A stretch of 64,000 nt of DNA from Terrimonas rubra. GTDB lineage: Bacteria > Bacteroidota > Bacteroidia > Chitinophagales > Chitinophagaceae. Both the position numbers and the translations under genes were made by a program. Each line of letters starts with the position of its first letter. Within the stretch, counting starts at the first letter, position 1. The DNA lies in contig NZ_JBHUOZ010000003.1 in NCBI RefSeq assembly GCF_042686025.1, positions 1,984,001-2,048,000 on the forward strand, written 5' to 3'. Under the pieces are notes generated by a model. It worked only from the letters and a program-made list of their open reading frames with translations, ran no database searches and was not told where the DNA came from. Below are positions 1 through 9,316 of this stretch, one piece after another.

Positions 1-147
1 ATCAATGAAGCCCGGTTATTATTAAAAATGCCTGATAATAATATTTCCACCGTAAGCACAGCCCTGAACTATAGTTCTGTAGCGGCTTTCAGTAAATTTT
101 TTAAAAAACATACGGGCATTTCACCTTCTGCATTCAGGCAGCAATAA
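1..147 (+). CDS. AraC-family transcriptional regulator, C-terminal end (partial)
   Basis: The window opens inside a reading frame that runs from base 1 to a TAA at 145-147 (48 codons plus stop). The translated end holds the second helix-turn-helix of an AraC/XylS DNA-binding domain: STALNYSSVAAFSKFFKKHTG followed by SPSAFRQ, the usual position of the family signature. The N-terminal sensor domain lies outside the window, so the inducer and targets are unknown. Confidence 0.8.
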   Translation: MNEARLLLKMPDNNISTVSTALNYSSVAAFSKFFKKHTGISPSAFRQQ

Positions 148-203
148 ACCCAGGCCGGTTCGGATCAACCCGGGACCTCTCTTAATTACTCACATACCTA
201 TTT

Positions 204-1049
204 TTACAGCGGCACCGTCGGGCAACCCAAACGGTTACGGCGGTTAAACGCTTTTTCGCTGCCAAACCTGTAAGTAAGGTGCAAGCCGGTGAAATAATAC
301 CAGTCGTTGGCTTTGGGGCTTCCGCGCTGGTCGCCTTTTGCCGGGTAAAGATCCCCGCCGGGTAATTCATTGCCACGGTAAGCCATTTTAACGGCCAGTG
401 GTCCCCTTGCAGCCAACAGATCAGCCTCATCCACATAATTGCCGCTTACATCGTCCAGGTGATCGGTAAACAGCTTACGGAAGCCGATCTCCACACCCAG
501 GCGCAGGTTATTGGTGATGGCAAATTTTACCCCGCCGCCAAAAGGTAAGGCGAGTTGGGTAAGACTATAAGGTTTGCTGCTTTCGTAGCCGGCAATACCC
601 TGCCCTTCGGTACTCAGGGGTTTTAAGTATACTTTCTGGTTATCGGAATAAGCGTAGGGATTAAAGCGGTATACGGCAGCCCCACCCATCAGGTATGGTG
701 AGAAGAACTGGCGCTCGAGGTCGAAGAAATAATACTCGCCTACCGCACTGAACTCATACAGGGCCGTTTCAAAGCTCAGGTTACGTGCCTGTTGTTCCGG
801 CTTGTCGCTGAAACGGTCAGCCCCGCCCACAACGGCATAGGTAAACCCGGCCCTTAAAGTAAGTTTGGGAAATAGTTCATAGTTGCCGGTAATGCCAATG
901 GCCCCGTTGGTTACTTTTTTAGGAAAAGCTTTTTCGGTGAGGTCGCCGTTATAGGCCGACAAGCCACCAAATACCCCCAGACTAAACTTTTGTGCCTGCG
1001 CAAAAAAGCCCGTTGCCATTAACAGCAGAACAGAAAGAATACATTTCAT
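204..1049 (-). CDS. Outer-membrane beta-barrel protein, DUF6089-like
   Basis: 281 aa with an N-terminal signal peptide (residues 1-19, cleavage after AQA) followed by alternating amphipathic strands such as FSLGVFGGLSAYNGDLT and LRAGFTYAVVGGADRF. The opening 'GVFGGLSAYNGDL' and the spacing of aromatic strands resemble the DUF6089 outer-membrane proteins common in Bacteroidota. The protein is predicted to sit in the outer membrane; its cargo or role is not known. It follows accA on the same strand but a strong terminator (1104-1151) lies between, so it is probably transcribed separately. Confidence 0.7.
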   Translation of the reverse strand: MKCILSVLLLMATGFFAQAQKFSLGVFGGLSAYNGDLTEKAFPKKVTNGAIGITGNYELFPKLTLRAGFTYAVVGGADRFSDKPEQQARNLSFETALYEFSAVGEYYFFDLERQFFSPYLMGGAAVYRFNPYAYSDNQKVYLKPLSTEGQGIAGYESSKPYSLTQLALPFGGGVKFAITNNLRLGVEIGFRKLFTDHLDDVSGNYVDEADLLAARGPLAVKMAYRGNELPGGDLYPAKGDQRGSPKANDWYYFTGLHLTYRFGSEKAFNRRNRLGCPTVPL

Positions 1050-1103
1050 AACTAAGAATGTTACCAGCGCAAAGCAAATATAATACCACCTTATACAGGC
1101 AAT

Positions 1104-1151
1104 AAAAAAGCAACATGTTACGCCTGCTTTGTAACGTATTTCATGTTGCTT
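1104..1151 (-). terminator. Rho-independent terminator of accA
   Basis: The arms AAGCAACATG (1108-1117) and CATGTTGCTT (1142-1151) pair perfectly. An inner GTTAC (1117-1121) / GTAAC (1131-1135) pair can form inside. On the minus strand the outer stem is followed by a run of T (complement of 1104-1109). It sits 25 bases after the accA stop. Confidence 0.75.
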
Positions 1152-1175
1152 GTATTGTAATGCTTTATAATTTGT

Positions 1176-2153
1176 TTACAACTCTTCCCAGAAGCCCATT
1201 TTGCCGAATTTTTCGATCCGGGTATTGACCCTGTCCTGTGCCGGGATCTTTTTCAACTCCTGCAGCACGGGTAATAAATAGTTTTTCAGGATTTCGGCTG
1301 ACTGGTCATAATCCCAATGTGCTCCACCCGGAGGTTCAGGGATAATGCCGTCGATCAGACCAAAGCCCAGCATTTTATCGGCGGTAAGACGTAACTGCTC
1401 CGCAGCTACTTCCTTTTTTTCCCAGGTACGCCATAAAATGGAGGAACAGCTTTCGGGGCTGATCACGGTATACCAGGTGTTTTCCATCATAAATACCTTA
1501 TCACCAACACCAATGCCCATAGCACCACCGCTGGCTCCTTCGCCGATAATGACACAGATAACCGGCACTTTCAGCCTGATCATCTCGTATATATTACGGG
1601 CAATGGCTTCGCCCTGGCCCCGTTCTTCTGCTTCTAAACCAGGATAAGCACCGGGTGTGTCGATTAAAGTAATAATAGGCTTATTAAATTTTTCAGCCAG
1701 GCGCATCAGGCGCAAGGCTTTGCGGTAGCCTTCGGGATTGGCCATACCAAAATTCCTCAGTTGACGCATTTTGGTATTGATACCTTTCTGCTGACCGATG
1801 ATCATAACCGTTTCGCCGCCTAAATTGGCAAAACCACCCACCATGGCTTTATCGTCTTTTACATTGCGGTCACCAAAAAGCTCCACGTATTCATCGCTCA
1901 TCTTCTCAATATACTTATTGGTATAGGGCCTGTCGGGGTGACGGCTTAACTGTACACGCTGCCAGCTGGTAAGGTTTTTCGTGATCTCCTTTCTTTTTTC
2001 AACTATCTGGTCTTCTAATGTTTGTATAAGCTGGTCGTGCTGGGCGCCTATATTTACTTTCTCCTGTCTTTTCTTTGCAATAGCTATTTCTTCAATCAGG
2101 TCCTTTATGGGCGACTCAAAATCTAAAAACTGTCGGTTTTCGTTTCTAGGCAT
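1176..2153 (-). CDS. accA: Acetyl-CoA carboxylase carboxyltransferase subunit alpha
   Basis: 325 aa, close to the usual 315-325 aa of AccA. With AccD it transfers the carboxyl group from carboxybiotin to acetyl-CoA, giving malonyl-CoA for fatty-acid synthesis in the cytoplasm. Recognisable segments are the N-terminal helical region FLDFESPIKDLIEEI, RHPDRPYTNKYIE, GQQKGINTKMR-NFGMANPEGYRKALRLM, the oxyanion region DTPGAYPGLEAEERGQGEAIA and GEGASGGAMGIGVGD. Complete, with no visible defect. accD is not next to it, as is common in this phylum. Confidence 0.97.
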   Translation of the reverse strand: MPRNENRQFLDFESPIKDLIEEIAIAKKRQEKVNIGAQHDQLIQTLEDQIVEKRKEITKNLTSWQRVQLSRHPDRPYTNKYIEKMSDEYVELFGDRNVKDDKAMVGGFANLGGETVMIIGQQKGINTKMRQLRNFGMANPEGYRKALRLMRLAEKFNKPIITLIDTPGAYPGLEAEERGQGEAIARNIYEMIRLKVPVICVIIGEGASGGAMGIGVGDKVFMMENTWYTVISPESCSSILWRTWEKKEVAAEQLRLTADKMLGFGLIDGIIPEPPGGAHWDYDQSAEILKNYLLPVLQELKKIPAQDRVNTRIEKFGKMGFWEEL

Positions 2154-2253
2154 AATTAAATTAATAAATAAGGGCGCTAAAATAAAACAATAAACAATAC
2201 ATGCGGTTAGTTTAAAAAACTTGTAAAAATTTGTAAATAAATCTTTTATTTTT

Positions 2254-2285
2254 TTTGGCGGGAATATATCGGCCCCTTATCTTTG
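2254..2285 (+). promoter_or_regulatory. Housekeeping promoter of tRNA-Asp
   Basis: TTTG at 2254-2257 (-33 box) and TATCTTTG at 2278-2285 (-7 box, matching TAnnTTTG) are separated by 20 bases, the arrangement known for the Bacteroidota primary sigma factor. The predicted start near 2292 lies about 40 bases before the mature tRNA. Confidence 0.75.
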
Positions 2286-2332
2286 CAATCCCAAAACAAC
2301 GATACCTGTTCAATAACAGATAAAGTTGCTAA

Positions 2333-2406
2333 GGATCGGTAGTTCAGTTGGTTAGAATGCCGCCCTGTCACGGCGGAGGTCGCGGGTTCGAGTCCCGTCC
2401 GGTCCG
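2333..2406 (+). tRNA. tRNA-Asp (anticodon GTC)
   Basis: Full cloverleaf. Acceptor GGATCGG pairs with CCGGTCC, with one T.G pair. The D arm holds AGTTGGTTA, the anticodon arm is CCGCC-CTGTCAC-GGCGG with anticodon GTC, and the T loop is TTCGAGT. The discriminator is G2406 and CCA is not encoded. Its 3' tail (2384-2411) is duplicated at 2747-2774, and a degenerate piece recurs at 16167, marking it as the integration site of the neighbouring island. Confidence 0.97.
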
Positions 2407-2411
2407 CAAAA
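2384..2411 (+). repeat. att-like direct repeat, copy 1 (inside the tRNA-Asp 3' end)
   Basis: This 28-bp stretch starts GGGTTCGAGTCC and ends CCGGTCCGCAAAA. It covers the T arm, the acceptor 3' strand and the first downstream bases, and is identical to 2747-2774. Site-specific recombinases that use tRNA genes leave exactly this type of duplicated 3' tail. Confidence 0.85.
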
Positions 2412-2436
2412 GCTTCTCAAATTGAGAAGCTTTTTT
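2408..2436 (+). terminator. Terminator after tRNA-Asp
   Basis: The inverted repeat AAAAGCTTCTCAA / TTGAGAAGCTTTTT is followed by TTTTTTGTTT. It ends the tRNA transcript just before the GIY-YIG start codon at 2442. A close copy with two extra bases stands at 16176-16207. Confidence 0.8.
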
Positions 2437-2441
2437 GTTTT

Positions 2442-2711
2442 ATGCCATACTACGTTTATATCATTCAAAGTTCTGTGGACGGCAGCTTTTACAAAGGCTT
2501 TACCGAAGATCCTTTGTTAAGACTGCAACGGCACAACAATGGGGAAACAACCAGTACCAGGCAACTTTGTCCATGGACATTAGTGTATGTGGAAGAGTTG
2601 CTATCAAAAGCAGAAGCTTTAAAAAGAGAGAAGATATTAAAAAAAGCTACCCGCGAACGCTTATTCGCACTCAATCATCCTAAAAATATTGTACAACATT
2701 TTACCGGTTAG
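2442..2711 (+). CDS. GIY-YIG (URI/UPF0213-type) endonuclease family protein
   Basis: 89 aa and complete, the usual size for single-domain URI proteins. Visible motifs are YYVYIIQSS (GIY-like, residues 3-11), FYKGFTEDPLLRLQRHNNG (YIG-like KG followed by the conserved Arg and His) and the Glu-containing ELLSKAEALKREK-LKK helix. Single-domain GIY-YIG proteins cut DNA; the substrate of this one is unknown. It sits alone between two 28-bp copies of the tRNA-Asp tail, and its stop codon (2709-2711) abuts a set of hairpins leading into the second copy. This suggests a tiny mobile or homing unit rather than a housekeeping nuclease. A start-less relative lies at 16212. Confidence 0.85.
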   Translation: MPYYVYIIQSSVDGSFYKGFTEDPLLRLQRHNNGETTSTRQLCPWTLVYVEELLSKAEALKREKILKKATRERLFALNHPKNIVQHFTG

Positions 2712-2769
2712 CATGACGCCGGTCATCCCCACAGTAGTGTGGGGACGGGTTCGAGTCCCGTCCGGTCCG
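2703..2769 (+). other. Cloverleaf-like tRNA remnant at the second att copy
   Basis: Four stems can be drawn: ACCGG 2703-2707 with CCGGT 2762-2766; ATGAC 2713-2717 with GTCAT 2722-2726; CCCCACA 2727-2733 with TGTGGGG 2738-2744; and a tRNA T arm ACGGG-TTCGAGT-CCCGT at 2745-2761. The last stem is fully Watson-Crick, while the tRNA itself has a G.T pair there. No anticodon loop or variable loop is present, so it cannot be a working tRNA. The folding is read by eye and was not computed. Confidence 0.45.
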
Positions 2770-2774
2770 CAAAA
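2747..2774 (+). repeat. att-like direct repeat, copy 2
   Basis: Identical over 28 bp to the tRNA-Asp tail 2384-2411, but here not attached to an intact tRNA. It bounds the GIY-YIG unit on the right and would be the left attachment site for the integrase/CRISPR segment that follows. Confidence 0.85.
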
Positions 2775-2803
2775 AAGGATCATCAGCAATGATGGTCCTT
2801 TTT
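2772..2803 (+). terminator. Terminator-like hairpin after the second tRNA tail
   Basis: AAAAAGGATCATCA pairs with TGATGGTCCTTTTT around loop GCAA, with one T.G pair. It differs in sequence from the terminator that follows the true tRNA, so the DNA beyond copy 2 came from another source or context. Confidence 0.6.
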
Positions 2804-2903
2804 GCTTTTTACCTCACTTTACTTTTAAGGGACTGACTTTCAGTTTGTAATAACAAAACACACAGAGAATCCTTACTACCTTTAAAACAGCTTAACAATT
2901 TTA

Positions 2904-2925
2904 AAAAGTAGACCAAAAGTAGACC
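2904..2925 (+). repeat. Tandem 11-bp direct repeat, possible integrase arm site
   Basis: AAAAGTAGACC occurs twice without a gap (2904-2914 and 2915-2925), 40 bases before the integrase-remnant start. Similar words TAGACTAAAAA / TCGACTAAATT lie at 16101-16122 near the right island edge. Paired 11-bp direct repeats near an integrase start are typical arm-binding sites; here this is inference. Confidence 0.4.
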
Positions 2926-2965
2926 TGACTTCAGGATACTCAAGTCGATTAAAATTGTTCAGGTT

Positions 2966-3371
2966 ATGTCCCTTCCAATTAAGCTAATTTGTCGAAAAAA
3001 CCGGGTTCATGCTGACGGAACATGCTCCATTTTTGTTCAATACTGTTGCAATGAAAATCAGAAACCGTTATTTGGAACTGATATCAAAATCCCGCCCATT
3101 TATTGGGATAACGGAAGCCGCTGCATTAGTGACCGACTACCTCCAACGCATGGTGATTACAACGAACTCAATAATGAGCGAAAAAGATTTAAAAAAAATC
3201 GTTGAGGACATTGTTACCGCTGCCGGGTTAAAGAAGATTCCAATTGAGGCCCGCACTGAGTTTACAAAGAAACATTTTTCGCTGACTTTCAACTTTGATG
3301 ATATTGAGGCAAAAGAAAAAGAGCCCGCTGACCAACACGGACCTACAATCACCTGCGACAGCTTATTGTGA
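2966..3371 (+). pseudogene. Tyrosine-recombinase (integrase) remnant, frameshifted and truncated
   Basis: The frame from ATG 2966 gives MSLPIKLICRKNRVHADGTC and GTDIKIPPIYWDNGSRCISD, the N-terminal arm-binding domain of Bacteroidota phage-type integrases. It breaks at a run of eight A (3191-3198). The continuation in another frame, IVEDIVTAAGLKKIPIEAR then FTKKHFSLTFNFDDIEAKEK, belongs to the same family. A one-base slip in the A run therefore explains the break, as mutation or sequencing error. Core-binding and catalytic domains (the R..H-x-x-R..Y region) are absent: the frame ends at 3371, inside the first CRISPR repeat. Orientation and position next to the tRNA tail are those of an island integrase. 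Confidence 0.7.
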
Positions 3372-6300
3372 ATTGCTTTCATCATTTTGATTTACCTTGG
3401 TCTTTGACAACATAAAAAGGCGCCAAGACACTGGTTCATCAGTTGTGAATTGCTTTCATCATTTTGATTTACCTTGGTCTTTGACAACCGTTAGCCCAGG
3501 AAGGTTTAGGGGGTGCCGGTTGTGAATTGCTTTCATCATTTTGATTTACCTTGGTCTTTGACAACAAGTCTTTGTACTGCTTTTGCGTGGCGCTAGTTGT
3601 GAATTGCTTTCATCATTTTGATTTACCTTGGTCTTTGACAACAAAAATCATCTGACGGCCTGACGGCCTACCGTTGTGAATTGCTTTCATCATTTTGATT
3701 TACCTTGGTCTTTGACAACGGACAGCGAAACAATTACATCGATCGGGGTGTTGTGAATTGCTTTCATCATTTTGATTTACCTTGGTCTTTGACAACAATA
3801 TAAAAAAGCATATTACATTTGATACAGTTGTGAATTGCTTTCATCATTTTGATTTACCTTGGTCTTTGACAACCTTTTTGATTTTCGTTCCAGTTAACCA
3901 GCGGTTGTGAATTGCTTTCATCATTTTGATTTACCTTGGTCTTTGACAACCTTTTTGATTTTCGTTCCAGTTAACCAGCGGTTGTGAATTGCTTTCATCA
4001 TTTTGATTTACCTTGGTCTTTGACAACAACAAGGGTGTCGGCTTCCTGTTTGCTGAGGTTGTGAATTGCTTTCATCATTTTGATTTACCTTGGTCTTTGA
4101 CAACAATAATGTGTCTATATCCAACATTAAGAAGTTGTGAATTGCTTTCATCATTTTGATTTACCTTGGTCTTTGACAACGAAATGTTCATGACACTGAA
4201 CAGAAGATAGTTGTGAATTGCTTTCATCATTTTGATTTACCTTGGTCTTTGACAACGCAGCGGTGGCAAAAACCGCACCGGTAAAGTTGTGAATTGCTTT
4301 CATCATTTTGATTTACCTTGGTCTTTGACAACATTAGAACAAATAGAAGGTGAAGAAAGTTGTTGTGAATTGCTTTCATCATTTTGATTTACCTTGGTCT
4401 TTGACAACGAATATCATTGCGGTTAAAGGACGTTCTTGTTGTGAATTGCTTTCATCATTTTGATTTACCTTGGTCTTTGACAACGTGTAATTGATACTCC
4501 CGTCCCGGTTACTGTTGTGAATTGCTTTCATCATTTTGATTTACCTTGGTCTTTGACAACGCGAACCCTTGTTTAAAATTTTCTCTCGCTGTTGTGAATT
4601 GCTTTCATCATTTTGATTTACCTTGGTCTTTGACAACTACTGATACATACCAACTTTACCGCTTGTTGTTGTGAATTGCTTTCATCATTTTGATTTACCT
4701 TGGTCTTTGACAACTCTTAATCTTTTTAATCTCTTCATTAAGATAGTTGTGAATTGCTTTCATCATTTTGATTTACCTTGGTCTTTGACAACGCCTGTTG
4801 CTAAATCCAAATCAGGCTTATGTTGTGAATTGCTTTCATCATTTTGATTTACCTTGGTCTTTGACAACATGAAAAATTTGTCTATGGCGGGCATGTAGTT
4901 GTGAATTGCTTTCATCATTTTGATTTACCTTGGTCTTTGACAACCATCTGGTAAATAATAAATTACGTCATCCTGTTGTGAATTGCTTTCATCATTTTGA
5001 TTTACCTTGGTCTTTGACAACTTATTCATTTAGGAGCATTGTTATAATGGAGTTGTGAATTGCTTTCATCATTTTGATTTACCTTGGTCTTTGACAACAT
5101 ACTCTTGGTATTACCCCGGATGACAGAAGTTGTGAATTGCTTTCATCATTTTGATTTACCTTGGTCTTTGACAACAATAAAACTAACCGCCTCTGTTCGC
5201 AACCTGTTGTGAATTGCTTTCATCATTTTGATTTACCTTGGTCTTTGACAACTATTCCATTCGTTCCTTTTCTGTTTTGTAGTTGTGAATTGCTTTCATC
5301 ATTTTGATTTACCTTGGTCTTTGACAACTACGTTATCGGTAGTCATAATAGCGGCGGCGTTGTGAATTGCTTTCATCATTTTGATTTACCTTGGTCTTTG
5401 ACAACCTATACCATGGCAATCAGTCTGTATTGGCTGTTGTGAATTGCTTTCATCATTTTGATTTACCTTGGTCTTTGACAACTTTGAAAATTTTTGTTTA
5501 CCGTTACCGTTGGTTGTGAATTGCTTTCATCATTTTGATTTACCTTGGTCTTTGACAACTGCACTGGAACGTGTGCTGCAAGGTAAATGTTGTGAATTGC
5601 TTTCATCATTTTGATTTACCTTGGTCTTTGACAACGGGCACAGCAGCCACCTGGTTATGGGAGCAGTTGTGAATTGCTTTCATCATTTTGATTTACCTTG
5701 GTCTTTGACAACTGACGAACCAGTAACTATACTGGAAAATCCGTTGTGAATTGCTTTCATCATTTTGATTTACCTTGGTCTTTGACAACAGGTATTAACA
5801 CCCTGTTCCTGCTATCATGTTGTGAATTGCTTTCATCATTTTGATTTACCTTGGTCTTTGACAACAGGCAGCCGCAACAGGCACCTTTGTAGGTTGTTGT
5901 GAATTGCTTTCATCATTTTGATTTACCTTGGTCTTTGACAACATAATCAGAAAGGATTGCCAGGTGTTTACTGTTGTGAATTGCTTTCATCATTTTGATT
6001 TACCTTGGTCTTTGACAACAAATTGTATCTGCGTAGAAGTCGTTAAAGTGTTGTGAATTGCTTTCATCATTTTGATTTACCTTGGTCTTTGACAACAAGC
6101 AAGTAACTGCTCAGGAGAGACAGATTGTTGTGAATTGCTTTCATCATTTTGATTTACCTTGGTCTTTGACAACTTCCCGAAATAATAAAACAACTGGAAC
6201 GCTGTTGTGAATTGCTTTCATCATTTTGATTTACCTTGGTCTTTGACAACCATATGAACATACATGAAACGAGATATTCGTTGTGAATTGCTTTCATCAT

Positions 6301-9300
6301 TTTGATTTACCTTGGTCTTTGACAACGACAACGGTAAAGGATGTAGACTGGGACGCGTTGTGAATTGCTTTCATCATTTTGATTTACCTTGGTCTTTGAC
6401 AACTAATTACTAATCATGAAATCAACTGAAATGTTGTGAATTGCTTTCATCATTTTGATTTACCTTGGTCTTTGACAACATATTTCCCTGATACTATACA
6501 AACAAGCTGTTGTGAATTGCTTTCATCATTTTGATTTACCTTGGTCTTTGACAACCCGCCTGGGAATTGATGAAAACGGAAAGTGTTGTGAATTGCTTTC
6601 ATCATTTTGATTTACCTTGGTCTTTGACAACCCGAAAAAGATAAGGCAGCAGCCAAGGCAGGTTGTGAATTGCTTTCATCATTTTGATTTACCTTGGTCT
6701 TTGACAACCCACTCCTGTACAACAGCTGCAGCACTGGAGTTGTGAATTGCTTTCATCATTTTGATTTACCTTGGTCTTTGACAACTCGACCAGGTTTTTA
6801 GAACGGGAATTAAATGTTGTGAATTGCTTTCATCATTTTGATTTACCTTGGTCTTTGACAACCAATATTATGAACAAAGACACGTTCATTGCGTTGTGAA
6901 TTGCTTTCATCATTTTGATTTACCTTGGTCTTTGACAACGAAATGGACAAAAAGGCAGATCCTCCAGTGTTGTGAATTGCTTTCATCATTTTGATTTACC
7001 TTGGTCTTTGACAACGTCATAAAATAACATTGGAGGCTTTTGTAGTTGTGAATTGCTTTCATCATTTTGATTTACCTTGGTCTTTGACAACACAACCACG
7101 GCGCATCCGCGTACGTACTGGTTGTGAATTGCTTTCATCATTTTGATTTACCTTGGTCTTTGACAACGGAATTAAAGCTAATATTACCAGCTCAGTGTTG
7201 TGAATTGCTTTCATCATTTTGATTTACCTTGGTCTTTGACAACTGAAGAACAAGGAACACATGCACAGTTTAGTTGTGAATTGCTTTCATCATTTTGATT
7301 TACCTTGGTCTTTGACAACAAAAGTTTTTATAAGGGCGAGGAGTAATATGTTGTGAATTGCTTTCATCATTTTGATTTACCTTGGTCTTTGACAACAACA
7401 TCTCAACGCGTTTGCCGTACGATACTGTTGTGAATTGCTTTCATCATTTTGATTTACCTTGGTCTTTGACAACCAGGAGTAGAATTAATCAACGCTGAGA
7501 GGCGTTGTGAATTGCTTTCATCATTTTGATTTACCTTGGTCTTTGACAACTGGACAGATTGCAGTATTTAACACATAACAGTTGTGAATTGCTTTCATCA
7601 TTTTGATTTACCTTGGTCTTTGACAACGGTTTACTCAACAGGTAATGCGTACTAGTGTTGTGAATTGCTTTCATCATTTTGATTTACCTTGGTCTTTGAC
7701 AACAGTAGGTATTTCCACGGCTGAGTGCACACTGTTGTGAATTGCTTTCATCATTTTGATTTACCTTGGTCTTTGACAACTGTATCCTGACATTGCCTTT
7801 ACCTAAAGTAGTTGTGAATTGCTTTCATCATTTTGATTTACCTTGGTCTTTGACAACCTGTTGATAGAGAACTAGCAATACTTTATTGTTGTGAATTGCT
7901 TTCATCATTTTGATTTACCTTGGTCTTTGACAACGCGATACGCACACCATGTCATTCGGCCGGTGTTGTGAATTGCTTTCATCATTTTGATTTACCTTGG
8001 TCTTTGACAACTGACACTGGAAACAGTTTAGACTTTAACCTGTTGTGAATTGCTTTCATCATTTTGATTTACCTTGGTCTTTGACAACGCGCAACTAAGA
8101 CTAATGAATGCACAGGCAGTTGTGAATTGCTTTCATCATTTTGATTTACCTTGGTCTTTGACAACCCAAAAAAAATAATATGACGGCCTGACGGCGTTGT
8201 GAATTGCTTTCATCATTTTGATTTACCTTGGTCTTTGACAACCGGAATCGAAGGAACTCCGTTCAGGATGATGTTGTGAATTGCTTTCATCATTTTGATT
8301 TACCTTGGTCTTTGACAACAAAAGGACGTTCGGGTGGTATACAGTTACAGTTGTGAATTGCTTTCATCATTTTGATTTACCTTGGTCCTTGACAACATCA
8401 AAATTATATTAAAATATGCATGACCCGTTGTGAATTGCTTTCATCATTTTGATTTACCTTGGTCCTTGACAACTAGTATAACATACACCCTCTGGGGTGG
8501 CTGTTGTGAATTGCTTTCATCATTTTGATTTACCTTGGTCCTTGACAACTGTTATGAATCATATATCTGTATGGGCTGAGTTGTGAATTGCTTTCATCAT
8601 TTTGATTTACCTTGGTCCTTGACAACGATGTTGACAAGGAATAGTTGGTAGTTTGTCGTTGTGAATTGCTTTCATCATTTTGATTTACCTTGGTCCTTGA
8701 CAACAGAATTGATATTTAAACGAGGGATTCATAGTTGTGAATTGCTTTCATCATTTTGATTTACCTTGGTCCTTGACAACTTTTAAAAACTAAATAATGA
8801 CCATCTCACTGTTGTGAATTGCTTTCATCATTTTGATTTACCTTGGTCCTTGACAACTCATAGTTTATAGATTTTCAATGCATTGTAGTTGTGAATTGCT
8901 TTCATCATTTTGATTTACCTTGGTCCTTGACAACTATTTTTTACTGTGGCCAGCTGCTGGACCGTTGTGAATTGCTTTCATCATTTTGATTTACCTTGGT
9001 CCTTGACAACGCCTGTGCTGAGGAAGTAAGGATAAATGTGTTGTGAATTGCTTTCATCATTTTGATTTACCTTGGTCCTTGACAACAGCATTACCAAACT
9101 CACCATTCAGGGTAATGTTGTGAATTGCTTTCATCATTTTGATTTACCTTGGTCCTTGACAACGTATTAATGGCCGGTTCCGCCTGGTTAAGTGTTGTGA
9201 ATTGCTTTCATCATTTTGATTTACCTTGGTCCTTGACAACAACATCCCTCCGAAATAAACACGGAAAGGGTTGTGAATTGCTTTCATCATTTTGATTTAC

Positions 9301-9316
9301 CTTGGTCCTTGACAAC
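3365..9316 (+). CRISPR. Type II-C CRISPR array, 78 repeats and 77 spacers
   Basis: The repeat is 47 bp, begins GTTGTGAATTGCTTTC, ends GGTCTTTGACAAC and has short inverted ends GTTGT/ACAAC. I located every start by eye (3365, 3442, 3519 ... 9117, 9194, 9270). Spacers are 29-31 bp, mostly 30. Repeat 1 has A instead of G at its first base. Repeats 66-78 (8350-9316) carry C instead of T at position 39. Spacers 7 and 8 (3874-3903, 3951-3980) are identical; spacers 4 and 63 share TGACGGCCTGACGGC. The anti-repeat in the tracrRNA shows that crRNAs read on the + strand. Inside each repeat ATTG (8-11), 17 bases, then TACCTTGG (29-36) resembles a Bacteroidota promoter whose start would fall at the repeat end. 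The left end touches the integrase remnant without an obvious leader; on the right 51 bases separate it from a terminator. Confidence 0.99.

Noticed and set aside
2435..2683. Alternative frame overlapping the GIY-YIG gene
   Set aside because: The frame at 2442 contains all GIY-YIG motifs; this one has none and shares its DNA.
3009..3371. Independent 120-aa gene
   Set aside because: Its C-terminal half continues the integrase family sequence after a one-base shift, so it is part of the pseudogene.
3365..9316. Array as type I or III
   Set aside because: The repeat pairs with the tracrRNA and the only effector is Cas9; no cas3, cas10 or cascade genes are present.
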